This document shows, in pieces, positions 44,467-53,600 of a stretch of 64,000 nt of DNA. How positions within the stretch are numbered: position 1 is the stretch's first letter; each line of letters begins with the position of its first letter. The notes under the pieces were generated by a model that saw only the letters and a program-made list of their open reading frames with translations, was not told the DNA's origin and ran no database searches. This DNA comes from Polynucleobacter sp. JS-Mosq-20-D10 (GTDB taxonomy: Bacteria > Pseudomonadota > Gammaproteobacteria > Burkholderiales > Burkholderiaceae): the NCBI RefSeq assembly GCF_018687755.1, contig NZ_CP061305.1, positions 557,099 to 621,098 of the forward strand, given 5' to 3'. The position numbers and the translations under genes were made by a program.

Positions 44467-45423
44467 TTAATCCAAAGTCTCCAAGTAACGCTGGGCATCT
44501 AATGCAGCCATGCATCCAGTACCTGCACTAGTAATCGCTTGACGGTAAATGTGGTCCTGCACATCGCCTGCTGCAAATACGCCAGGGATGTTGGTAGCAG
44601 TAGCATTGCCTTCCAACCCAGAGTGTGTCTTGATGTAGCCATTATTCATATCGAGCTGACCAATAAATAACTCGGTATTGGGTTTATGGCCAATTGCAAT
44701 AAAGGCGCCAGTTACGGCGATATCTTCTGTGCTGCCATCAGCTTTCTTAATGCGTACACCAGTGACACCTTTTTCATCGCCCAAGACTTCGTCGAGTGTG
44801 GAGTTCAATTTGAGCTCAACTTTGCCTTCAGCGACTTTGGCCATAAGGCGGTCATTGAGAATTGGCTCTGCGCGGAATTTATCGCGACGATGAATCACGG
44901 TAACTTTTTTAGCGATCCCTGTAAGGTAGAGCGCCTCTTCAACAGCAGTATTACCACCACCGACTACGCACACATCTTGATTGCGATAAAAGAATCCATC
45001 ACAAGTCGCGCATCCAGAAACGCCACGACCCATAAATGCTTCCTCACTTGGAAGGCCAATGTATTGAGCAGAAGCGCCTGTGGAAATAATCAAGGCATCA
45101 CAGGTGTAAGTTCCCGAGTCACCAACCAAGCGGATCGGCTTTTCAGTCAGAGCGGCAGTGTGAATATGATCAAAGATGATGTTGGTGTTAAACCGTTCAG
45201 CATGCTTTAAAAAGCGATCCATGAGCTCTGGGCCTTGGACGCCATCTGGGTCAGCCGGCCAGTTTTCTACATCCGTAGTGGTCATTAACTGGCCTCCTTG
45301 TGCCAGGCCGGTGACGAGGGTGGGGCTCAAATTGGCTCGAGCTGCATATACTGCGGCTGTGTAGCCAGCAGGGCCTGAACCGAGGATGAGGACTTTGGAG
45401 TGTTTTAGGGTATTTGTAGTCAT
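44467..45423 (-). CDS. trxB: Thioredoxin-disulfide reductase
   Basis: NADPH flavoenzyme reducing thioredoxin. The FAD motif ILGSGPAGYTAAVYAAR, redox CATCDG, NADPH motif VVGGGNTAVEEALYL and the C-terminal GVFAAGDVQD are all present in 318 residues. The ATG at 45423 (MTTNTL) is preferred over the in-frame TTG two codons upstream. Divergent from ftsK, with about 40 bases between starts. Confidence 0.96.
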   Translation of the reverse strand: MTTNTLKHSKVLILGSGPAGYTAAVYAARANLSPTLVTGLAQGGQLMTTTDVENWPADPDGVQGPELMDRFLKHAERFNTNIIFDHIHTAALTEKPIRLVGDSGTYTCDALIISTGASAQYIGLPSEEAFMGRGVSGCATCDGFFYRNQDVCVVGGGNTAVEEALYLTGIAKKVTVIHRRDKFRAEPILNDRLMAKVAEGKVELKLNSTLDEVLGDEKGVTGVRIKKADGSTEDIAVTGAFIAIGHKPNTELFIGQLDMNNGYIKTHSGLEGNATATNIPGVFAAGDVQDHIYRQAITSAGTGCMAALDAQRYLETLD

Positions 45424-45462
45424 ATTCAAATTATAGGATTGCTTGATTACAATCGGTAGAAC

Positions 45463-47775
45463 ATGGCTAGAACCGCATACCCGAAGTCCAAAACTCCTTT
45501 AAACCTCCAGCCCCCTGAGAATCAAGGGCAGGGTAGGATGCCCCGCCTCCTTTCAGAAGTCCGTTGGTTTATCTCCCTTGGCCTTTGTTTGGGTTTATTA
45601 GCTATTTTGGTGACTTATTCCAAGGCGGATCCAGCTTGGTCGCATGCCAGCTTTGAGGCTCCTAAGAACCTGGGTGGGCGTTTTGGAGCCTATTTGGCCG
45701 ACTTAATGCTCTATATCTTCGGCATTTCTGCATTTTGGTGGGTCGTACTCTTTGGCCGCCGTGTTCTGACTGGTTGGCGTGAACTTTGGAGCATTCCTCT
45801 TCCTTCGGATCCAGATGCCAAGCCAGATTCCCTATTGGTGCGTTGGTTGGGCTTTGGGCTGACTTTATTGAGCAGTATGGGTCTTGAGTCTATTCGCATG
45901 CATTCGCTTACCTGGGAGCTTCCTAGGCCTCCTGGCGGTATTTTGGGTGAGCTAATGGGTGATCCCTTGCAGATGACTCTGGGTTTTACGGGATCCACCC
46001 TAGTGTTGCTATTTACTCTGTGTGCTGGCTTGTCTTTATTTCTTCACTTTTCTTGGTTAGATGTTGCTGAAAGAGTAGGGCGCTCGCTTGAGCTTGCATA
46101 CAACCGTTTACGTGAGCGTCGCGATAGCGAAGAAGATCGTAAATTAGGCGAAGTGGCTGCTGAAGAGCGCGAAGAGTTTGTTGAAGAGTTTCGTGGGCGG
46201 GTGGAAATTGCTAAGCCGGTACAGATTGTTCGTGCCCCTATAGAAATTCCGAAGAGCGCCCGCGTTGAGCGTGAAAAACAGCAGCCACTATTTGTGGATA
46301 TTCCGGATTCAGAATTGCCGCCTTTGGCTCTACTAGATCCCGTACCAGAAGTAAAAGAAACAATTTCAGCAGATGTCTTGGAATTTACTTCTCGCTTAAT
46401 TGAGCGCAAGTTGGCCGAGTTCAACGTAGAAGTGAAGGTCATTGCAGCCTATCCAGGTCCGGTGGTAACTCGTTACGAAATTGATCCTGCTGTTGGTGTA
46501 AAGGGTAGTCAGATTGTCAATCTCTCACGTGACTTAGCGCGCTCGCTAGGCGTGGTGAGTATGCGAGTAGTGGAAACGATCCCAGGCAAGACATGCATGG
46601 CTTTGGAGTTGCCGAATCCAACGCGTCAATCGGTTTACCTCTCTGAGATTTTGAGTTCACAGGTTTATAACGATAGTCACTCCAACTTGACTTTATCTTT
46701 AGGTAAAGACATTTCCGGTAGTCCAATCGTTGCTGACTTGGCGAAGATGCCGCATTGCTTAGTTGCTGGTACCACTGGTGCCGGTAAGTCCGTTGGTATC
46801 AACGCCATGATTCTCTCCATTCTCTTCAAGGCGAAGCCTGATGAAGTGCGTCTGATCATGATTGATCCGAAGATGCTCGAGATGGCAATGTACGACAAGA
46901 TTCCACATCTCTTATGTCCAGTAGTGACTGACATGAAGCAAGCGTATAACGCTCTCAATTGGGCTGTAAATGAGATGGAGCGTCGCTACAAGCTGATGAG
47001 TAAGTTTGGCGTACGTAACCTTGCTGGCTTCAATAAAAAAATCTTAGAGGCTGAAGAAAAAGGTGAGAAGCTCACCAATCCATTTAGTTTGACTCCCGAT
47101 GATCCGGAGCCAATTTATAAAGCACCAGTGATTGTTATCGTGATTGATGAGTTGGCTGACTTGATGATGGTCTCTGGCAAGAAGATCGAGGAGTTAATTG
47201 CTCGCATTGCTCAAAAAGCGCGTGCCGCAGGTATTCATTTGGTCCTGGCAACTCAACGCCCTAGTGTGGATGTGATTACCGGCCTGATCAAGGCTAACGT
47301 ACCAACTCGTATTTCATTCCAGGTGAGCAGCAAGATCGATAGTCGTACGATTTTGGATCAACAGGGTGCTGAGGCTCTGCTGGGTATGGGTGACATGCTC
47401 TATATGGCGCCAGGTACCGGCTTACCGGTTCGCGTCCATGGCGCCTTTGTTTCTGATGACGAGGTTCATCGTGTGGTCGAGTGGCTCAAGGAGAAGGGTG
47501 AGGCTAATTACATTGACGGTGTTCTAGAGGGTGCTGACGAATCGACTATCGATGCACTGACTGGTGAAGGCGGTGGCGAAGCTGATCCTTTGTATGACCA
47601 AGCAGTAGCTATTGTTTTGGAAAACAAGCGTCCATCGATCTCTTTAGTACAGCGTCACTTGCGCATTGGTTATAACCGCGCAGCTCGCTTACTTGAGGAT
47701 ATGGAAAAAGCTGGTTTAGTTTCCAAGATGGGTAATGGCGGTAATCGCGAAATCCTCCATCGTCCTTCCGAATAA
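45463..47775 (+). CDS. ftsK: DNA translocase FtsK
   Basis: Septal ATPase that pumps chromosome DNA toward dif during division. 770 residues: four membrane helices in the first 190, a short charged linker (about 200-300, much shorter than in E. coli), the motor domain with Walker A TTGAGKSVG around residue 438 and Walker B VIVIDELADLMM, and a C-terminal gamma winged-helix (after residue about 700) that reads KOPS sites. lolA follows 10 bases after its stop. Confidence 0.95.
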   Translation: MARTAYPKSKTPLNLQPPENQGQGRMPRLLSEVRWFISLGLCLGLLAILVTYSKADPAWSHASFEAPKNLGGRFGAYLADLMLYIFGISAFWWVVLFGRRVLTGWRELWSIPLPSDPDAKPDSLLVRWLGFGLTLLSSMGLESIRMHSLTWELPRPPGGILGELMGDPLQMTLGFTGSTLVLLFTLCAGLSLFLHFSWLDVAERVGRSLELAYNRLRERRDSEEDRKLGEVAAEEREEFVEEFRGRVEIAKPVQIVRAPIEIPKSARVEREKQQPLFVDIPDSELPPLALLDPVPEVKETISADVLEFTSRLIERKLAEFNVEVKVIAAYPGPVVTRYEIDPAVGVKGSQIVNLSRDLARSLGVVSMRVVETIPGKTCMALELPNPTRQSVYLSEILSSQVYNDSHSNLTLSLGKDISGSPIVADLAKMPHCLVAGTTGAGKSVGINAMILSILFKAKPDEVRLIMIDPKMLEMAMYDKIPHLLCPVVTDMKQAYNALNWAVNEMERRYKLMSKFGVRNLAGFNKKILEAEEKGEKLTNPFSLTPDDPEPIYKAPVIVIVIDELADLMMVSGKKIEELIARIAQKARAAGIHLVLATQRPSVDVITGLIKANVPTRISFQVSSKIDSRTILDQQGAEALLGMGDMLYMAPGTGLPVRVHGAFVSDDEVHRVVEWLKEKGEANYIDGVLEGADESTIDALTGEGGGEADPLYDQAVAIVLENKRPSISLVQRHLRIGYNRAARLLEDMEKAGLVSKMGNGGNREILHRPSE

Positions 47776-47785
47776 GGCCATCCCC

Positions 47786-48478
47786 TTGCGCAGATTTTTC
47801 TCAGTAGCAACAGCAATCTTTATTAGCATTGCATCCTCTTCACTTTCAAGTCCCGTACTTGCTGAAGGCGAAAGTGGTGCGGAGCAATTGCGTCAGTTTG
47901 TGCGTAATTCAAAAACTGCGGATGGTGAGTTTGTACAGCAGCAGTTGCGCGCACCCAAAGCTAATGAGCCCCAAGACAAAGGTTTAAAAGTGGTTCGCCA
48001 AACCCAGGGACGTTTTGTATTTCAGCGCCCAGGTCGATTTATTTGGGATACCCAAAAGCCGTATGAGCAAAAATTGATTGCCGATGGCAAGCAACTCATC
48101 ATGTGGGACAAAGATTTAAATCAAGCTACTTTCAGGCCTGCAGGTCAGGCTTTAGCAACCACTCCTGCTGCAATCCTATTTGGGGAGACTTCTTTAGACC
48201 AGCATTTTGATTTGGTTGAGGCTGAAGATCGTCTGGGTATGAAATGGGTTGCTTTGGCGCCCAAGAAAATCCCCAATGCAAAAAATGGCAATGACTTGCC
48301 GTACACCAAGATCTCAGTCGGGATGGCTAATGGCCTACCCAAAGCGCTAGAGCTGATTGATGGCTTAGGCAGTGTGGTTTTGGTCACGCTGGATAAGATC
48401 CAGCTCAACGTCGATCTCCCTGCTAATCGCTTTACCTTTGTGCCACCTGCTGGCGCAGAAGTCTTACGCTTAAACTAA
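47786..48478 (+). CDS. lolA: Outer-membrane lipoprotein carrier LolA
   Basis: Periplasmic carrier shuttling lipoproteins to LolB. A TTG at 47786 gives a clean signal peptide (LRRFFSVATAIF... ending SPVLA) and 230 residues; an ATG at 47735 is also in frame but lies inside ftsK and would add 17 poorly fitting residues. The mature part has the LolA core with ADGEFVQQQL, GRFVFQRPGRFIWDTQKPYEQ and the LELIDGLG region near the C-terminus. The ftsK-lolA order is common in proteobacteria. Confidence 0.88.
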   Translation: MRRFFSVATAIFISIASSSLSSPVLAEGESGAEQLRQFVRNSKTADGEFVQQQLRAPKANEPQDKGLKVVRQTQGRFVFQRPGRFIWDTQKPYEQKLIADGKQLIMWDKDLNQATFRPAGQALATTPAAILFGETSLDQHFDLVEAEDRLGMKWVALAPKKIPNAKNGNDLPYTKISVGMANGLPKALELIDGLGSVVLVTLDKIQLNVDLPANRFTFVPPAGAEVLRLN

Positions 48479-48509
48479 CGTACATACCCATTAACTAATA
48501 GAGCATTAC

Positions 48510-49820
48510 ATGATTGATCCGCAATTACTCCGTAAAGATATCGCAGCCGTTGCTGCCCGTTTAGCTACTCGTAAATTCCAACTCGATGTTGATAGATTCA
48601 ATACATTAGAGTCCGAGCGTAAATCCTTGCAAACTCGCACTGAAGAATTGCAAGCTAAGCGTAACCAGTTGGCTAAAGCTATTGGTATGAAAAAAAGCAA
48701 AGGGGAAGACGCTGCTGCTGAGATGACTGAAGCAACGAAGATTAATGTCGATATGGAATCAGGTGCAGCGCGCTTAGCAGTTTTGCAGGCGGAGATTGCG
48801 GATTTCTTAATGGGTATTCCTAATTTGCCAGATGAAGCAGTTCCGGTAGGTAAGGACGAGGCCGAAAATACAGAAGTGAAGCGTTGGGGTGCGATTCCAG
48901 AGTTTTCATTTCCTGTGAAGGATCATGTGGATTTAGGCGCGCCACTAGGGCTGGATTTTGAATCTGCTGCAAAGATTAGTGGTTCACGCTTTGTTGTTCT
49001 AAAGGGACCTGTCGCCAGATTGCATCGTGCACTAGCGCAATTCATGATTGATCTGCATACAACTCAACATGCTTACGAAGAGCTCTACGTTCCCTTCATG
49101 GTGAATGCTGCATCTATGCGGGGCACTGGTCAGTTGCCTAAGTTCGAGGAAGACTTGTTCAAGGTCCCTCGTCAAATGGGTGGTGAAGATGGGGAAGGAG
49201 AAGCAAAAGTTGAAAACTTTTATCTCATCCCTACAGCGGAAGTACCGGTTACCAATTTAGTACGTGACACCATTACAGCGGCTGAGGAGTTGCCACTCAA
49301 ATTCGTTGCTCACACCCCATGCTTTAGATCTGAAGCTGGAAGCTACGGCCGTGATGTGCGCGGCATGATCCGTCAGCACCAGTTTGAAAAAGTAGAGCTC
49401 GTACAAATTGCCAAGCCAGAAGACTCAATGCAGCTTCTTGAAGAATTAACTTCGCATGCAGAAAAAGTTTTGGAGCTACTAGAACTGCCTTATCGAAAAG
49501 TATTACTCTGTACTGGGGATATGGGCTTTGGAAGCACAAAGACCTATGACCTTGAGGTATGGATTCCATCGCAAAATGCTTATCGCGAAATTAGCTCTTG
49601 CTCCAATATGGGTGATTTCCAAGCTAGACGTATGCAGGCGAGATATAAATCTGGGCAAGGTAAGCCTGAGCTGGTTCACACCTTAAATGGTTCTGGGCTT
49701 GCGGTTGGTAGAACTGGTGTTGCTCTTTTAGAGAATTGCCAACAGGCTGACGGCAGCATCGCTATACCGAAAGCCTTACGACCTTACTTAGGTGGATTGG
49801 AAGTGCTAAAGCCTATCTAA
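48510..49820 (+). CDS. serS: Serine--tRNA ligase
   Basis: Class II aminoacyl-tRNA synthetase, 436 residues. N-terminal coiled-coil tRNA-binding arm (about 30-105), then motif 2 (FRSEAGSYGRDVRGMIRQHQF, split by insertion) and motif 3 (GSGLAVGRTGVALLEN). It charges tRNA-Ser, and a tRNA-Ser gene lies 56 bases downstream. Follows lolA closely and may share its transcript. Confidence 0.96.
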   Translation: MIDPQLLRKDIAAVAARLATRKFQLDVDRFNTLESERKSLQTRTEELQAKRNQLAKAIGMKKSKGEDAAAEMTEATKINVDMESGAARLAVLQAEIADFLMGIPNLPDEAVPVGKDEAENTEVKRWGAIPEFSFPVKDHVDLGAPLGLDFESAAKISGSRFVVLKGPVARLHRALAQFMIDLHTTQHAYEELYVPFMVNAASMRGTGQLPKFEEDLFKVPRQMGGEDGEGEAKVENFYLIPTAEVPVTNLVRDTITAAEELPLKFVAHTPCFRSEAGSYGRDVRGMIRQHQFEKVELVQIAKPEDSMQLLEELTSHAEKVLELLELPYRKVLLCTGDMGFGSTKTYDLEVWIPSQNAYREISSCSNMGDFQARRMQARYKSGQGKPELVHTLNGSGLAVGRTGVALLENCQQADGSIAIPKALRPYLGGLEVLKPI

Positions 49821-49836
49821 CTAAAGGCGTAAGAAA

Positions 49837-49863
49837 TTCAAAGAGCCCCCCGAAAGCTATAAT
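49837..49863 (+). promoter_or_regulatory. Likely promoter of tRNA-Ser
   Basis: A perfect TATAAT at 49858-49863 sits 13 bases before the tRNA 5' end; TTCAAA at 49837 is a weak -35 with a 15-base spacer. Confidence 0.5.
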
Positions 49864-49876
49864 CACTATTCGGTTC

Positions 49877-49967
<91 letters not shown>

Positions 49968-50008
49968 CCAGATTTTGTATTTGTAAATACAAAGAAGACA
50001 GTCATCAA

Positions 50009-50036
50009 GCCCCGCCATGACGTGGGGCTTTTTATT
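50009..50036 (+). terminator. Terminator after tRNA-Ser
   Basis: AAGCCCCGC / GTGGGGCTT with loop CATGAC, followed by TTTATTT, between the tRNA and recQ. Confidence 0.85.
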
Positions 50037-50053
50037 TCAAAGGAGTATTACTG

Positions 50054-51895
50054 TTGCAATCGAGTCAGCAAGTACTTCATGATGTCTTTGGCTTTGATCA
50101 ATTTCGTGGTGCTCAGGAGTCTATTGTTAAGCATGTAGTAGCTGGTGGTGATGCTTTGGTCCTCATGCCCACTGGCGCCGGTAAGTCACTGTGCTACCAA
50201 ATTCCCTCGCTTGTGCGCCGCGGTGTTGGGGTGGTGGTCTCGCCCCTCATTGCACTAATGCAAGACCAGGTGGATGCGCTAACTCAGTTGGGTGTTAAGG
50301 CTTCATTTCTCAACTCTAGTCTGGATGCTGTCACAGCTCAACAGGTGACCAGTCAATTGCTGGCTGGAGATCTTGACTTGATCTATGTAGCACCAGAACG
50401 CCTAATGAACTCAGGCTTTTTATCCATACTTGATCGACTTCATGCGGGACCTGGCATTGCATTATTTGCTATTGATGAAGCGCACTGCGTTTCGCAATGG
50501 GGTCATGATTTTCGTCCAGAGTATCGCCAGCTCACTGTTTTGCACGAGCGCTTTCCTAAGGTGCCTCGTATCGCATTAACGGCGACTGCGGATGCGCCAA
50601 CCCGCTCAGAAATTGTGGAGCGTCTTTCATTGGAATCTGCAGAGCAGTTTGTCTCTAGCTTTGATCGCCCCAATATTAAGTATCGAGTTTTGCAAAAGCA
50701 GAGTGCTAAGCAACAGTTGGAACATTTTTTAGATGCCGAGCACGCCGATGACTCTGGCATTATTTATTGTCTATCGCGTCGCAGTGTAGAAGAGACTGCG
50801 CAATGGTTACAAGACCGCGGGTGGGATGCCATGCCATATCACGCAGGTTTAAGTGCAGAAACACGCAGCGCCAATCAAAAGCGCTTCTTGCGTGAAGAGG
50901 GTGTCATCATGGTCGCAACCGTAGCTTTTGGTATGGGTATTGATAAGCCCAACGTCCGCTTTGTAGCCCATTTAGATCTACCTAAAAGTATGGAAGGTTA
51001 CTATCAAGAAACTGGACGGGCAGGGCGCGATGGCTTGCCAGCCAATGCCTGGATGGCCTACGGATTTGGAGATGTGGTGAGCTTGCGGCAAATGGTGGAT
51101 TCTGGCGAAGCTTCTGAAGATCGCAAGAGAGTAGAGCGCCAAAAACTCAATGCTTTGCTGGGCTATTGCGAGTCCACGACATGCCGACATCAAACAATCC
51201 TGCGCTACTTTGGAGAGATACATGCGGGTAGCTGCGGTAATTGTGATAACTGCCTAGAACCAGTAGCGACTTGGAATGCCACACAGGAAGTGCAAAAAGC
51301 ATTGTCATGTGTGTATCGCACCGGCCAACTTTTTGGTGTGACCCATTTAATTGATGTGCTGCTGGGTAAAGTGACCCCTAGAGTGAAGCAATATTTTCAT
51401 GAGCAAGTGAGTACATTTGGTATTGGCGCAGAACTCAATCAGGCTCAGTGGAATAGTATCTATCGTCAATTGGTGGCTGGCGGATATTTAGATGCAGACA
51501 TTGCATTGCATGGTGGCTTAAAGTTGGTGGACAGTATTGCTTTGCCTGTACTACGTGGCGAGCAAGAAGTTTGGCTGCGAAAAGAAACTGGCTATTCCAA
51601 GAGCAAGGCTACGAAGTCTGGGGCAAGGAAGGGCTCTACACATCCCTTTAGCAATATTGCAGATGAAAAGCTGTGGGAGGCACTCAAGGCTCAAAGGACT
51701 GAATTAGCACGCGAACAAGGAGTGCCGCCTTATGTCATTTTTCATGACAGCACCCTGCAGGAGATGGTGAAATCGACGCCAACCACCTTAGATCAGTTCG
51801 GTCATATTGGTGGAGTTGGGCAAGCTAAGCTAGAGCGTTATGGTGAACACTTTATCAACGTCATTCGGGAGCATCGTGAGGCTAATGAGACTTAA
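50054..51895 (+). CDS. recQ: ATP-dependent DNA helicase RecQ
   Basis: 3'-5' helicase for recombination repair and replication restart. 613 residues. Walker A MPTGAGKSLCYQ, DEAH with the aromatic-rich loop SQWGHDFRPEY, VATVAFGMGIDKPNVRFV and QETGRAGRDG. The RQC zinc site is seen as the Cys set CESTTCRH...CGNCDNC (about 375-400), and an HRDC domain at about 530-605. Start is TTG 50054 with AAAGGAG 8 bases before it. Convergent with the YggT gene 4 bases away. Confidence 0.95.
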   Translation: MQSSQQVLHDVFGFDQFRGAQESIVKHVVAGGDALVLMPTGAGKSLCYQIPSLVRRGVGVVVSPLIALMQDQVDALTQLGVKASFLNSSLDAVTAQQVTSQLLAGDLDLIYVAPERLMNSGFLSILDRLHAGPGIALFAIDEAHCVSQWGHDFRPEYRQLTVLHERFPKVPRIALTATADAPTRSEIVERLSLESAEQFVSSFDRPNIKYRVLQKQSAKQQLEHFLDAEHADDSGIIYCLSRRSVEETAQWLQDRGWDAMPYHAGLSAETRSANQKRFLREEGVIMVATVAFGMGIDKPNVRFVAHLDLPKSMEGYYQETGRAGRDGLPANAWMAYGFGDVVSLRQMVDSGEASEDRKRVERQKLNALLGYCESTTCRHQTILRYFGEIHAGSCGNCDNCLEPVATWNATQEVQKALSCVYRTGQLFGVTHLIDVLLGKVTPRVKQYFHEQVSTFGIGAELNQAQWNSIYRQLVAGGYLDADIALHGGLKLVDSIALPVLRGEQEVWLRKETGYSKSKATKSGARKGSTHPFSNIADEKLWEALKAQRTELAREQGVPPYVIFHDSTLQEMVKSTPTTLDQFGHIGGVGQAKLERYGEHFINVIREHREANET

Positions 51896-51899
51896 TGAG

Positions 51900-52451
51900 T
51901 TACCTCAGATTGCTCACCACAATCTGGAGAACTTGCAAGATGAGCAGGAGCAGTAGGGGTGATAAATCTAGAGCTCCAAAGTTGGGCATTGCTTTTCTGA
52001 TTGGCGCCAGCAGGGGCTCAACCAGTAGGGAGACCAAGTAATGAATCTGGGAACCAGCACTAACCCAAGAGAGAATCACGCTTGCAAAAACCAAGCCAAC
52101 CAATCCCGAAAGTATCAGATCTACTAAATCGGTTAAAGCTAATAGAAGCCACGAGATGTTCGTTAATGTGGCCCCTGAGAGCAATAAAAGGATTGCTGTC
52201 TTGCCTGCAACCAGTAGGTAAGCGGCTAAAAAGCTGGCGACATCAAAGCGCCCAACGCTCGGGATTAGCTTGCGAAGTGGGATAACGATCCAATTGCTCA
52301 GTGGTAGCACGTATGCGCCAATAGTTCTACTTTGGCCTGAACCCAGATTAAATGCGAGCCACTGGAGATAGCATCTCAAAAGACATGCTCCCGCAACAAT
52401 GCTAACGAGAACTTGGAGGAGAAGGTTGGCGATTTGTATCAACATATGCAT
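51900..52451 (-). CDS. YggT family membrane protein
   Basis: 183 residues with two tandem YGGT domains, each a pair of hydrophobic helices. The family residues PLRKLIPSVGRFD and LLAPIRKAMPNFGALD occur once per repeat. The family has been linked to osmotic tolerance and to cell division/chloroplast envelope partners, without a firm activity. Two adjacent start codons (52451 and 52445) are possible. The start faces a glycosyltransferase gene. Confidence 0.85.
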   Translation of the reverse strand: MHMLIQIANLLLQVLVSIVAGACLLRCYLQWLAFNLGSGQSRTIGAYVLPLSNWIVIPLRKLIPSVGRFDVASFLAAYLLVAGKTAILLLLSGATLTNISWLLLALTDLVDLILSGLVGLVFASVILSWVSAGSQIHYLVSLLVEPLLAPIRKAMPNFGALDLSPLLLLLILQVLQIVVSNLR

Positions 52452-52505
52452 ATTGTATGGGGTTTAAAGCAGGGCTTCACTCAGGCATCACACTTTCGTG
52501 TTCTA

Positions 52506-53165
52506 ATGCCCTGCAATATGATTACTGTCGTTATCGCCTCCTATAAGTATGGTCATCTTGCAGCGCACTGCATTGAGTCCTTGCTATCTCAAACTACAGC
52601 CCCGGCGAGAATTCTATTTGTCGATGATGGGGCACATGACTGTAGCCACTTACCCAACTTATATCCCGATATTGAATATATTCTCAGACCACAGAATTTA
52701 GGTACTGTGGATAACTTCCATGATGTACTAATGAGAGTCAGTACGGAATACGTTCTTTTCATTGGCGCTGACAATTGGCTCAGGTCGGATGCAATTGAGA
52801 TGCTATCTAGCGCCCGAGCGGATATTGTTACTTATGACATCGTGGTTACTGGTGAGTTAAAAGAAGAGATTCATGATCGTGTTCCTGGCGAGACTAGATC
52901 TCATCAAGGTGATCTCTACTGGGATCGAGAAGGGAAGCACCATGGTTCGATGATGTATCGAACCTCTCTGGGTCAGCAGGTGGGTTACAAGGAAAGATAT
53001 GCCGATGGCATTCATCCGCAAGAGGATTGGAATCTTTGGGATAGGATGCGCGAGCAGGGTGCTTCAGTAGTCAGTCTGAACGAAGGCCTTTTGTACTACA
53101 GAAGACATCGTGAAAATTTTCTCAAGTATGACCATCTCGTCGATGCTCTTGAGGAAGAGGCTTAA
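52506..53165 (+). CDS. Family 2 glycosyltransferase
   Basis: About 219 residues of GT-A fold. The N-terminal MITVVIASYKYGHLAAHCI, FVDDGAHD and the DxD-like GADNW are typical of family 2; HPQEDWNLWDRM near the C-terminus resembles the acceptor-side ED motif. It is short and lacks membrane helices. The start is ATG 52506 or 52518; the upstream frame overlaps the divergent YggT gene and is not favoured. No polysaccharide cluster surrounds it, so the acceptor is unknown. Confidence 0.75.
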   Translation: MPCNMITVVIASYKYGHLAAHCIESLLSQTTAPARILFVDDGAHDCSHLPNLYPDIEYILRPQNLGTVDNFHDVLMRVSTEYVLFIGADNWLRSDAIEMLSSARADIVTYDIVVTGELKEEIHDRVPGETRSHQGDLYWDREGKHHGSMMYRTSLGQQVGYKERYADGIHPQEDWNLWDRMREQGASVVSLNEGLLYYRRHRENFLKYDHLVDALEEEA

Positions 53166-53169
53166 ACGT

Positions 53170-53565
53170 CTAAGCTAGTGTTGTTCTTATACCAGTTAGG
53201 CTGCTTTCATCAAGGTATAGCTTGACCCCCAATACACCTGAGCTCTCCCGCACAGGAGTTTTCCTGAGGCTAATTTCTAGAGATTCAATTTCCGAATAGC
53301 GAGCGCAGGCCTCAACTACCCTGGTGACTAATCTTTCTTGAGTCTCGTAATGCCCATCGGCAGCTAAGCGATCAATTTCAAGGATGAGGGGATCGTAGTC
53401 GAACACCTGAGTCATGAGATCTTCTGAAATCAAAATCAGTTTATTGCTGATCCATAAAGTCAGATTCAGTAGATGTTGATCAGGGATAGAAGCGCCGGGT
53501 GCATAGGTCCCAATTTGGGTATTTAGTCGGAGATCTTTTAATTCTATACAAGCTGTTGATGTCAT
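53170..53565 (-). CDS. folB: Dihydroneopterin aldolase family protein
   Basis: 131 residues. The FolB/T-fold pattern is visible: an N-terminal IELKDLRLNTQIGTYAPGASIPDQHLLNLTL (conserved Gly and Gln/His region, shortened here), YDPLILEIDRLA, ETQERLVTRVVEAC and a C-terminal LEISLRKTP strand with the acidic anchor residue in place. FolB converts dihydroneopterin to 6-hydroxymethyl-dihydropterin for folate. Sequence similarity looks modest, so a related T-fold role is possible. Convergent with the glycosyltransferase 4 bases away. Confidence 0.72.
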   Translation of the reverse strand: MTSTACIELKDLRLNTQIGTYAPGASIPDQHLLNLTLWISNKLILISEDLMTQVFDYDPLILEIDRLAADGHYETQERLVTRVVEACARYSEIESLEISLRKTPVRESSGVLGVKLYLDESSLTGIRTTLA

Positions 53566-53600
53566 GAGTTATTTTTCGATTGCTCTTGTATAGTGCTTAT

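Noticed and set aside
44686..45210. Plus-strand frame of 174 codons opposite trxB
   Set aside because: trxB is unmistakable on the other strand and the antisense product has no recognisable domain.
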